From the NCBI GenBank assembly GCA_945859605.1, contig OX243824.1, positions 437,831 to 501,830 of the forward strand: a DNA stretch of 64,000 nt, read 5' to 3'. How positions within the stretch are numbered: the stretch's first letter is position 1; each line of letters starts with the position of its first letter. A model generated the notes under the pieces. It saw nothing but the letters and a program-made list of their open reading frames with translations, ran no database searches and was not told the origin of the DNA. The translations under genes were made by a program, and so were the position numbers. The stretch is from Lumbricus rubellus (Eukaryota > Annelida > Clitellata > Crassiclitellata > Lumbricidae). Of the stretch, positions 55,086-64,000 are shown one piece after another.

Positions 55086-55309
55086 CATTCTGCTATTCCC
55101 ATGTAAAGGTTTTAAGCAGAATAAAACAGCTGCAACAATAGCGCGCTCAATAGCGATATTTAAATTATGCCTTTGGTGGAAAGCAGAATTAACTTCGAAG
55201 TAAAATGAAAACAACTATTATTTTCATTCTGATACTAATAACATTGTTAGCAAAATCTGTCACTAGGACATCTCACCATCTGATACACGATATCAGGAAA
55301 GAAATGAGT

Positions 55310-55350
55310 TTATTTATATCACACGCTTCTTAAATTAAAAAGGTGTTGAA
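55310..55350 (-). promoter_or_regulatory. PSE-TATA-like promoter, minus strand
   Basis: Minus strand AACACCTTTTTAATTTAAG starts at 55347; TATAAATAA starts at 55318 (29 nt). Confidence 0.55.
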
Positions 55351-55869
55351 ATGGTATAAAATCGTTAAAACTGCGCTCTGCTCAACGTCATTTTAATTGA
55401 GACTTTGCCGCACAACTACCTTACTATTTAAACGGCAAAATTAAGTCAATTTAAATTCGCAAAGTAAGCACTAAACTATTAATAGTAAAATGTAGCGCAC
55501 TGCTCTTTCTCTAAAAGAACGCCAAATCAAAGCAAGGAAGTGGTCTAAGTGTTGTTGTTTTCACAGTAGGCCTACTTATTTATTCTATAGCATTGTCTGA
55601 TTGTAGGCCTATTGATTGCTAGCGTATAGACTCTAGACGCTAGCAATAAATAGGCCTAAAATCTAGAGTATTCTTGGAATAATAATTATACAATGGAGCG
55701 TATATTATTATTTATATTAATAACAACTAGGTATTTTCGAGAAGACAACAGTCTTAATCATACTGATAGCACCACTGTGACAGTGTCTCCACATTGCCAT
55801 TAATAACAGATAAAGGAACTGAGTAAGAAATTCTTTATAGACATCTACCAAACGCGATAAGTTTATGCT

Positions 55870-56150
55870 TATGGAGAAAGGGACTTACTTGACTTATGGC
55901 CTTGGCGATGCCCCAGCACGCAGAAGCCGCTCATTTATGGAAGCTCTCCATCTCCCTCTGTTCTCCGCCTGCATCGACAGCCTCCACCATCGACAGCCCC
56001 ACCTCCTGACAGTCCTCCTTGATCATGTATCTCCATCGTTTGTTCGGTCTTCCCCTTTTTTTCTTCCCTGTACCTCTCCATTGAAGGCTATCTTAGGATG
56101 TCTATCATTCTCCATCCTGACCATGTGCCCAAAGTAGCGCAGCCGTATGG
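55870..56150 (-). pseudogene. LINE RT C-terminal fragment
   Basis: Minus-strand frame: IRLRYFGHMVRMENDRHPK, KKRGRPNKRWRYMIKED, then an EQREMESF block. Same terminal block class as 15.7 and 57.8 kb. Confidence 0.75.
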
Positions 56151-56441
56151 AGAAAGTAATTCACAGAAACTGTAGAATTGGGTAATTTCGTTTAATTTCA
56201 TATTAATAGGCATCGGGATATTTTACTGTTGTGTTTCAATTTGTCAGATCAACTAATTTTATGATGTTAAAAATGAATATAATAAGCGAAATTTTATTTA
56301 ATTTATTAGTTGATAATCGAGAAATAAATTATAGAAACTAAGAGACTTCGAAAATGGCGCAGATGAAAACGTCGCATTTCGAGATACTCTTTGGTCTACC
56401 AATAAACCTTCATCATTAGAGCCTAATCATTCTGGCTATAG

Positions 56442-56482
56442 TTAGACACCTTTAATTGTTATAATTTCAACATATATATTTT
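56442..56482 (+). promoter_or_regulatory. PSE-TATA-like promoter, site 19
   Basis: TTAGACACCTTTAATTG with G at 56445; TATATATTT starts at 56473 (28 nt). CGCTCAGTCAAAACAAG lies 200 nt on. Confidence 0.6.
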
Positions 56483-56793
56483 TCATGACTCAAATTCTGC
56501 AGATTTGACGTTGCCTACAGTGTTTACTTGCGTCGAGAACAACAAAAACCACGACTCATTAAAAAATTATTTAATTTATAAAGACAAGATAATCGGAAAC
56601 TTGAAACCTCCACAACCCCGTGAATGCTAAGTGGTGGCAGCCAGCTTTTCAGAGACGCTCAGTCAAAACAAGACCTATAGGAAGAAGGGTAAAGTCAGAC
56701 TTCCCCAAAACAAGTTTAGTGAGGGGAAGACTTTTATGTGGATGACTAGGCCTAAATGAAATAAAGTAGGATAGGAGAGGAATCGGGATCTGA

Positions 56794-57155
56794 GAATACT
56801 TTATAATTATGGATTTCATCATATAACTAAACGGACATTATCATCCCAGATAAAACCCCACCGGAAATAATCCCCAGGGTAGAAAGTTATTCCCTCCTAG
56901 TCCATTATACCAACTTAAAACCGATTGTTGACCGCACCTTTTTAATTAGTTTATACTAAACTTTATAGTATGAGTATATCACATTTAAAATGAATGGATG
57001 AAAATTAGCAACCTATCTTCTCAAGCATCATGTCCTAAGTCTCCTATCGGATGTCTATTAAACGATGAATACTTTATAATTATGGATTTCATCATATAAC
57101 TAAACGGACATTATCATCCCAGATAAAACCCCACCGGAAATTATTCCCTGGGTTA
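56794..57155. repeat. ~90-bp direct repeat, 273 bp apart
   Basis: ATACTTTATAATTATGGATT through ATAAAACCCCACCGGAAAT at 56794-56885 and again at 57067-57155; the segment between holds the inverted paralogue of 51.4 kb. Could be a terminal direct duplication. Confidence 0.8.
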
Positions 57156-57227
57156 GAACATTATTCCCCTCCTAGTCCATGATATCATTGCCTTAAAATG
57201 ATGCAAGAAACATGAGAATAAGTGGTA

Positions 57228-57310
57228 ACAGGACAATTACCCCCGAGCAATTACCCCTAGACAATTCCCAGACAATTACCCTATAGACAATTACCTCTAT
57301 GCCAATTACC
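57228..57310. repeat. Degenerate GACAATTACCCC tandem units
   Basis: Six or so copies of (A)GACAATTACCC; resembles decayed arms of the foldback family at 28.2 kb. Confidence 0.6.
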
Positions 57311-57350
57311 CCCCCCCTCCCAAGCTCCATAATGGAGGAGGGTGACGGGA
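57310..57350 (+). repeat. GGAGGGTG module
   Basis: CCCAAGCTCCATAATGGAGG then AGGGTGACGGG; paralogue of 41340-41382. Confidence 0.55.
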
Positions 57351-57568
57351 CTGATTTGTTTATCACAGCGTCATCGAACTCAGTCAACTACTGCTATTCA
57401 AAGATGAGGTGATATTCAGTTGGTTGAATATTCTGGATATTGGTCTGAAAACGGTTACTGAGGGCCACCTGGTGATGCCTTCAGCATTGAACATCACCGC
57501 AATTATAATTATCTGAACAAGATGACTTGAAAAACTTCTTCGGTATAATAGGTCTTTTGTGGCACCGC

Positions 57569-57610
57569 TAAGACACCCTTAGGTTGAATTTTTTTAGAAT
57601 TATATATAAA
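57569..57610 (+). promoter_or_regulatory. PSE-TATA-like promoter, site 20
   Basis: TAAGACACCCTTAGG with G at 57572; TATATATAAAG starts at 57601 (29 nt). Paralogue of site 12: the composite motif is preserved although flanks have diverged. Confidence 0.6.
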
Positions 57611-57732
57611 GCGTAATTTCGCTTTAGTTTATTCTGTGATTAACCATTTCCATTCTTGTTCGCTTGACGTTGATTGACCTCATTACGGTTGGATTTCCAC
57701 AAAATAACAATGAAAATAACATCCTCATTGGC

Positions 57733-57985
57733 TCATTCCTGAAGTTCGGAGATCAGAGGCAACGACAGCAGCTTCCTCCATTCCTCTCTATCCTGCGCCT
57801 GTCTGGCACAGTCCACAGGTGGTAGTCCGGTCCAGTCACATACATCATCAATCCAGCGCCTCCTTGGTCTTCCCCGTGCTCTGGTTCCCTCGATTCGTCC
57901 ATGTATTAGCAGTGTCGATATGTTCTCCACCCTCATCAGGTGTCCGAAGTATCGTAGTTTCCTTTTCTGCACCCTCTCCAACAGT
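57733..57985 (-). pseudogene. LINE RT C-terminal fragment
   Basis: Minus-strand frame: MERVQKRKLRYFGHLMRVEN, GTRARGRPRRRWIDDVCDWT, QAQDREEWRKL. Intact to its stop but only the last ~80 residues of a LINE polyprotein. Confidence 0.8.
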
Positions 57986-57999
57986 CCCTGTTTCTCTAT

Positions 58000-58500
58000 G
58001 AATGCTTAGCTGTAAAACGCAAAAATTGAACTTTTTTCGTTTTGTTCCCTGCTCATAGTTCACAGTAGCAACCAATTTGCAGCATTCTATGCAATACAAA
58101 TGAAAATGCGTAGCGCGCTCTAAATTAATAATAATAAGTAAGACAGGTCTTGTAGCCTACATGAGCACCAAGAACTTGGCAAGAAGAGTTTATTTAAAGA
58201 GGCGCTACATAAGATTTGTGTTCAAACACTGACGGTCTTAATGGAATTCTGCGACTCCTCGATAAATATGTCAGTTATAATTATGGTTAAATCGTCTAGC
58301 ATTTTAAAAGATTGTATTAGACGAATCGATCTAATCGATGTCGCAACGACGACGTCTAACACTGGAATAAAAAAATCTCTGACCAAATGTTGATGGAGGT
58401 CGGTTGCGAGATAAATAAAAATAATTGACCTGAACAATTTCAATTTAGACGCACATTTTACCAGTCTCTGTGTGACGTTGGAAACTCATTTTCTGCGAAT
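58000..58500. other. unassigned intergenic
   Basis: No family, terminal repeat or long conserved frame recognised. Confidence 0.35.
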
Positions 58501-58504
58501 AATG

Positions 58505-58545
58505 TTAGACACCTTGAAACCAATGTTTCTATATGCTATATAAGA
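58505..58545 (+). promoter_or_regulatory. PSE-TATA-like promoter, site 21
   Basis: TTAGACACCTTGAAACC with G at 58508; TATATAAGAG starts at 58537 (29 nt). Confidence 0.6.
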
Positions 58546-58872
58546 GAAATAGTATTAAAGCCGTTGTTGTTCCACCAGCTTTTCATTAGAACGAAAGCAA
58601 TTGTAATTGATCACAGCCATCTGCATGATCGTTCTGAAAGTAACAGCGAAGAAATTTACATTCCTGACATTAATTTTAGAAGACATCACCTACTAGCGCA
58701 TTAGGTTGTCAGCATTCCGATATTCAATGTAAAAAAACGAACACCGTTATATTTTCCAATCCATATTGGGGACGGATCCTTTGGTCTAATTTCGTTGGAT
58801 TTTGAACAATTGGTGTAATTCATCAAAAAATTATTAGCCGGAAGCAGTTTAGCTAGCTTCTCAAGCAATTAA

Positions 58873-59175
58873 CCCGTTATGGACCAAAACTTTACTAGGC
58901 AAAATTTTTATAAACTGCGATGATATTTTGGACAATAAAAATGATGTTTGAACGTATGCATTGTGTTTTTGGATAAATCTCATATAACATATGCAAAACT
59001 GCATATGTTCGTTTTACGAACATTGGGCTAATAGGCTACTGACAACATGCGCCATATATATCTATCTTGCACGAAACGACATCACACCACAATAAAGTAC
59101 TACCAATGGAAAATACAATACATGCATGCATACATACATACAATGTACATACATACATGCATGCATACATATATG

Positions 59176-59207
<32 letters not shown>

Positions 59208-59728
59208 CACTCTGCATGCAAAATATATACAGGCATTATATACATGCATGCATGCATTTACACTCTTATAATATACGCATACTTGCGTGCATACATCCAT
59301 ACATGGATACATACATGTACATACATACAAGCGTACATATATACTTACATACATACATAAAAATACGCATATGGATACATGCATACACATATGCAAGCAC
59401 ATAGACACACGCTCATACATACTATACATGCATACATACATGCATGCGCACATGCATACCTTCATTCATTCATTTATACATACATACATACATACATACA
59501 TACATGCATGCATACATACATACATGCATACATACGTACATGCATACGTACATACATGTATGCATCTGTTTAGATCTGTTGGGTATAGCTACTTCGCGAG
59601 ATTCTTGTTAGGGCGCTATACAAATGTTCATATACATACGCACATACATACATGCGTGCATATATACATACATACATACATACATACATACATACATACA
59701 TACATACATACATACATACATACATACA

Positions 59729-59760
<32 letters not shown>

Positions 59761-60436
59761 CACACACATACATACATACATGCACATGCAACAATGTGTC
59801 CATACATGCATGTGTACATGAACAGTGAATACGTACATTCCTGTATGCATACATACTGTAATACATGCACGCATAAGCGCACGTATGCATACATGTATGC
59901 TGTACATGCATGCATACATGCGTACATGCATAGGTCTAAAAGCATAGGCCTACAATTTGAGTTGGTTTATATATGTAACTCAGACTTAGATATGCATGTA
60001 CGGTATGTGTCTGTAAATCAACGTTGACTTGACATGACGCATCAGTAGCCTATTGGACCATTGTTCGTAAAACGAACATGACCCGGATATGAATTTTTTA
60101 CAATTTGGTTTTTTACTGGAAAATTATACAAATGCCATGTGCTCTGTGACAAATATGTGCACTTTTAAAATTCATATCAGTTTGAGTGTTCTCGCACATC
60201 ACACCAAAAAAACAACTTTGCTAACAAAAGACGGCGATTATACGTAGTTTTGCAGTTTTTTGGCATTAATTAAAAACAGTTCAAAACTTAAAAAACTATA
60301 ATTTTTTCATTCGATCTGACAAATCAATTTTCCTGCTGACCTAAAAACATCGGTACAGGAGATTAAAATCATGCCGTCCTCCAAATTGACGTCTTCAAAA
60401 AATATGTTCGTAAAACGAACGATGGTCCTTAACGGG
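58873..60436. mobile_element. piggyBac-type element carrying (CATA)n
   Basis: TTAA at 58869-58872 and 60437-60440; ends CCCGTTATGGACC / GGTCCTTAACGGG. GTTCGTTTTACGAAC palindromes flank the interior (about 59008, 60069, 60408). ~850 bp of CATA/CATG repeats occupy the centre. The numerous Tyr/His/Met-rich frames are the microsatellite. No transposase. Confidence 0.8.
59100..59935. repeat. (CATA)n/(CATG)n microsatellite
   Basis: Long degenerate tetranucleotide array, purest at 59660-59760. Interrupted near 59565-59630 by a short non-repeat sequence (GTTAGGGCGCTATACAAATG) that looks like an L2-type tail. Confidence 0.95.
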
Positions 60437-60440
60437 TTAA

Positions 60441-60700
60441 ACTCTAGTCAAAATTGCCCAGATTACATAAGACCGTTGATGACTGCTAAGAAATCATTTT
60501 CGTTGATGTTGTCACGAGTTGCCCTTGTAAATAGTATTGGGCCCATTGTTGTAGACCTATGCATTATATACCTATATTGTGTTATGTCGTATATAATAGT
60601 ATTATGTGCTTAAATGACAGTTTGACAATAGTATATAGATATACCTATAATAATCTAGCTTATATAATATATCGATGGTCGTCGATGGTCGTTGGGTCCA
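60441..60700. other. unassigned, between transposons
   Basis: AT-rich; nothing recognised. Confidence 0.4.
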
Positions 60701-60705
60701 AAAGG

Positions 60706-61631
60706 TGTGTCGGGGTTAAGGGTCATCTGTCTGGAAGGCAGATAGGCCTATATAGGCAAGAGAACGGACTGTCTGGGGGTCAGTCGTCAGAGGTCAGTCG
60801 TCAGTCGTGAGTCGTCAGTCGTCAGTCGTCGGAAGCTGTCGTCGAGGAGTCATCAGTCGTCGGTCGGAGATGCGAAGTGGGCATGCACGCTGAGCTTTGC
60901 TGAAGGACGTTCGAGCGTAGGACAACGCACAACGGTGCAAGAAGGTGAATACTGGGCACAACGGTGCTACCAGGCGAATTCGGAGCACAACGGTGCTACT
61001 ACAAGACGAGGACGGGCTAGAAGGGCGGACGCTTTCCCGCCATTTCTCCGTCGCTTTCCGCCACTTCGTCGCAACTTCTCTACCACGTGACCACGTCTAT
61101 GCTAGACGTGGGCGGTGTCTGTGAGAGCGGAATCTTCTCCGCCACTTCTACCACAGAGGTGGGCGGTGCCGGAAGAAACTGGCACTCCTCTACAAGACGC
61201 GACCAGCGGTCGTAGCTGGAACGCCAGCAGGACGGGAACTCTCGACGCTGGGTTCGAGAACGGACCAACGGACGACTTCAGAACCAACCGGACCAGTGAG
61301 CCGACCGAAGCCCTTCGCTGCGTAACAGGACTTCTTCACACCTGCAGAACTGTCTCCATGCGAACGGAAACGTGAGTGGGGGCGAAGTTTTGTTGGGAGG
61401 GGTCTGGGGGAGGGCACGACCATCGATTAGGGCGCTATAGGCGTAGCCTATTAACGATACTGTTTTTGCTCTATATGTATATGTCTTTTAGTTTAATTTC
61501 AGTTGTCTTTTTATCTGAATAATTTTCTAAACGAGTTCATGCTTTGTTTTCTAGTATTTCGATGACAATATTCTAGACACCCTTTCCTTAATAGGCTAGG
61601 GGTAACTCGCCATTTAAGATAACTCATGACA
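60706..61631 (+). mobile_element. Putative 5' LTR of Ty3/gypsy-type element
   Basis: TGTGTCGGGGTTAAGGG is a plausible LTR start and CATGACA a plausible end, three bases before the primer binding site. CpG-rich middle (CGTCGG, GGCGG). The start was chosen by the TG and the base composition change; the 3' LTR is beyond the window, so the boundaries cannot be confirmed. A GACACCC motif at 61576 lacks a TATA. Confidence 0.5.
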
Positions 61632-61634
61632 ATG

Positions 61635-61655
61635 TGGTGGCAGCATAGGTGGGAT
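61635..61655 (+). other. Primer binding site, tRNA-Leu type
   Basis: TGGTGGCAGC...GGTGGGAT matches the complement of an animal tRNA-Leu 3' end (TCCCACCGCTGCCACCA) with a short insertion. TGG pairs with the tRNA CCA. It marks the start of the internal region of the retrotransposon. Confidence 0.65.
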
Positions 61656-61996
61656 GGTTGAGTTTGTTTAGGATATGGTCGTTGTATTAGGAACATAGGC
61701 TTTATTTGACTCGGTAGAAATAGACGGGGATTTAGACACTGATTAAACGATTTAGCTAAACGCATTGAAGCATTGCTAAAGATAATTTATGCTATTATAG
61801 CGTAGGTGTTTCACGCTGCATAAAATAGGCCAGAGGGATTGTTTAAAGATCTGTTGTAGACTTAGGTAAACATACTTCTTCTATAGTGTCGCCTATAGTG
61901 GGGTCTAAGGTAATTATTTAGACTGAATAGACTAGCATTTGTCGCTTAGGGGATATTCTGTTTCAGTTTAGCCCAGCCGGCTAATTATATTGCAAC

Positions 61997-64000
61997 ATGG
62001 AGCAATTGATAGCACTTGCCGAAAGGAGTGGCTTGAAAGGGCCTGAGCTTCTTGAGTTTGTGGAGAAGCACAGAGCTGACGAAGAAGCGCGACAGAAACG
62101 GATTCTTGAGCGAGAAGAGAGAGCAGCTGACAGAGAGATGCGCAAGTTTGAATTGGAGCGTCAGGCTAAAGTGGAAGCAGAACAAAACGCACTCAAGAAG
62201 TTTGAGATGGAGCAACAGGCTAAAGCTGTAGCCGAAGAAAACGCCATGAAGAAGTTAGATTTGGAGAGACAGGCCACGGCCGAGGCCGAAGCCAATGTAA
62301 TGAGAAAGTTTGAATTGGAGAGACAGGCAAAAGCTGAAGCCTTAGATTTGGAGAGACGGGCAAAAGCCGAAGCCGATGAATGCGCCATGAGAAAATTGGA
62401 ACTTGAAAGAAAGATGAAACAGGAGGCGCACGAGCAAGCATTGGAAATGCAAAAGGAACAGCACGAGCAGTCTATGGCTTTGGAGAAAGCTAAGCTCGAA
62501 GGGAAGGCTGTAGGCCTACGGCAGGCTAGTATTAGAAGTGGTAGTGAAAACGCAGCATCGGAAGAGGATGGTGAAGAGGAGGAGGAGGAAGAGGAGCGGA
62601 CCTCGGATTTTACAGTCAATGCGAGGAAAGGACCAAAGCTACCTCCATTTGAGGATGGAAAGGATAATATGGACGCTTATCTGAGAAGATTTGAGAAATA
62701 TGCGTCTATTCGAAAATGGAAAAGGCAGGAGTGGGCAGTTTATTTGGCCGCACTTTTGAAGGGACGCGCTTTAGATGTGTTTGCGCGTATGCCGCCTGAA
62801 CAATACGACGATTACGACGCATTGAAAGATGCTCTTCTGAAAAGATATCAGATGACGGAAGAAGGCTTTCACAAGCGGTTTAATAACTGTAGACCGGAAA
62901 CTGGAGAAGCGCCTCAACAATTCATCACCAGGTTAGAAAGCTACTTGATGAGATGGATTGAGCTCGCCAAAGTCACTCAAGACTTCGAAGGACTAAAGAG
63001 TCTGCTGGTAAAGGAGCAGTATCTCTCGGTAGTGAGCAAAGAATTGTCGCTGTTCTTGAGAGAAAGGGCGCCAAAAGACCTTCAAGAACTCGCTAAATTA
63101 GCGGAGACTTACATAGAGGCACACGAAGGAAAGTCAAAACAGTCATACCAGTCGGACTACGGAGAGAAAGAAGTAAGAACAGAGGGAAAATTTCTCAAGC
63201 CAGACTTCACGAAGGAAAATGAGAGGGCTGGAAAGAAAGACCAAAAACGTAACGGGGCTACTGATAGGCCTTGTTTTTTTTGTAACCGATACGGGCACTC
63301 TTATAATTCATGTCGGTTTAGAATGAATACGTCACATAAAGCAGCAGGCATGCAGACTTCCTGGAAGCCTAGAAATGCACGGCAGAACCAGAAGAAAAAA
63401 GCTGAAAACAAGGAAGATACAGATAAATCAGCATCTTCCGCAGTTGATAAGAAAACGCACCAAACGACCGCAACTTCAACCGATCCAGAAGGAACGCTGG
63501 TCAAGGAAGGGTGTGACGAAAATGCTGGTCAGGCGTTGAAAAATCTGTCCGATGGTGAAGATGTCGAACTAAGATGTGGTTGCAAAGCGCACGTCATAGC
63601 TGAAGCCTGTAGACCGGGTAAATACGGAACTGATATGAAGACAACGATTGGTTATGTAGGAGATCAACAGGTCGAAGTGCTTCGAGACACCGGATGTTCG
63701 TCAGTGGTTGTAGCCAGGAGGCTGGTGAAAAAGAATCAGATGACTGGGAAGCATGAGTTGTGCATTCTGATTGACAAAACTACGAGGAAAGTGCCAACCG
63801 CTATCATTGAAGTCAGAACGGACTACTTCACAGGGAAAGTGAAAGCGCTCTGCATGAAGGAAACATTATACGACCTTGTAATTGGAAATATATCTGGAGC
63901 GGAACTACGGCCCAGATCCTTCGACAAGAGTACTGAGGTACATGAACAAGACTTGTTGATTGACGCAGAGAAAGATGCGGGGTGTACTGAAGAGCAGTTG
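61997..64000 (+). CDS. Ty3/gypsy-type Gag-protease polyprotein (partial)
   Basis: Open from ATG 61997 to the window edge (668 codons, no stop). Residues ~20-185 are a heptad-like charged coiled coil with repeated KFELERQAKAEAE-type units. Residues ~185-200 are an acidic run (EEDGEEEEEEEE). ~215-350 resemble a retrotransposon Gag domain (DAYLRRFEKYAS, WAVYLAALLKGRALDVFARM, APQQFITRLESYLMRWIEL). 426-439 are a CCHC knuckle, CFFCNRYGHSYNSC. Aspartic protease follows with DTGCSS (D564), then DLVIGN. RT, RNase H and integrase would follow outside the window. The frame is undamaged, so the element may be young. Confidence 0.9.
   Translation, partial: MEQLIALAERSGLKGPELLEFVEKHRADEEARQKRILEREERAADREMRKFELERQAKVEAEQNALKKFEMEQQAKAVAEENAMKKLDLERQATAEAEANVMRKFELERQAKAEALDLERRAKAEADECAMRKLELERKMKQEAHEQALEMQKEQHEQSMALEKAKLEGKAVGLRQASIRSGSENAASEEDGEEEEEEEERTSDFTVNARKGPKLPPFEDGKDNMDAYLRRFEKYASIRKWKRQEWAVYLAALLKGRALDVFARMPPEQYDDYDALKDALLKRYQMTEEGFHKRFNNCRPETGEAPQQFITRLESYLMRWIELAKVTQDFEGLKSLLVKEQYLSVVSKELSLFLRERAPKDLQELAKLAETYIEAHEGKSKQSYQSDYGEKEVRTEGKFLKPDFTKENERAGKKDQKRNGATDRPCFFCNRYGHSYNSCRFRMNTSHKAAGMQTSWKPRNARQNQKKKAENKEDTDKSASSAVDKKTHQTTATSTDPEGTLVKEGCDENAGQALKNLSDGEDVELRCGCKAHVIAEACRPGKYGTDMKTTIGYVGDQQVEVLRDTGCSSVVVARRLVKKNQMTGKHELCILIDKTTRKVPTAIIEVRTDYFTGKVKALCMKETLYDLVIGNISGAELRPRSFDKSTEVHEQDLLIDAEKDAGCTEEQL

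Noticed and set aside
59036..60027. Many Tyr/His/Met-rich open frames on both strands
   Set aside because: They are translations of the CATA microsatellite, open because TAC/CAT/ATA/ATG codons contain no stops.
61571..61600. TAGACACCCTTTCC in the LTR as a PSE site
   Set aside because: No TATA at 28-29 nt; probably chance inside the LTR.

Overview
The window looks like about 64 kb of animal nuclear DNA from a marine invertebrate. It is AT-rich and intron-bearing, and it is dense in LINE-2-type and other LINE fragments, tRNA-headed SINEs that share an L2-type tail, hAT, mariner and piggyBac-type DNA transposons, foldback elements and microsatellites. The palindrome TAGGCCTA is strikingly over-represented. 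A deuterostome-like genome is my best guess, but the taxon cannot be fixed from the sequence. No bacterial or viral gene set is present.

Layout. 0-20 kb is transposon-rich intergenic DNA. It holds an inverted-repeat element (2.27-3.80 kb), a piggyBac-type element inside an L2 copy (4.0-4.7 kb), and a three-level nest of hAT, mariner and foldback element (12.13-14.91 kb). It also holds a 1.75 kb palindromic element (17.06-18.81 kb). 20-32 kb holds several DNA transposons, a foldback element, and a hAT element carrying 27 or so copies of a 47-bp minisatellite that split a SINE (29.17-31.64 kb). 32.5-40.2 kb holds the one plausible host gene. It has four phase-compatible exons predicting an F-box-like, CARD-like, helical and NHL-like beta-propeller protein, and its introns are loaded with LINE fragments. 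40-58.5 kb is again transposon debris with old segmental duplications of the 0-21 kb part. 58.87-60.44 kb is a piggyBac-type element holding a large CATA microsatellite. 60.7 kb to the end is the 5' part of a Ty3/gypsy-type retrotransposon: LTR, tRNA-Leu-type primer site, gag, zinc knuckle and protease, cut by the window edge.

The most unusual signal is a short composite motif scattered on both strands: TTAGACACCTTTAAATTG followed by a TATA box that starts 28-29 nt after the G of GACACC. About 20 sites have a canonical TATA at that spacing and some 7 more have a degenerate one. The CACCTTTAAATTG core fits the animal snRNA proximal sequence element (PSE) consensus as I recall it, so each site looks like an snRNA-type promoter. 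The sites fall in two clusters (1-19 kb and 41-58.5 kb) with none in 20-40 kb, and most are followed by unrelated sequence. By analogy with nematode 21U-RNA loci, which use PSE-derived promoters, this could be a dispersed cluster of autonomous small-RNA transcription units. That is an inference and needs small-RNA or capped-RNA data.
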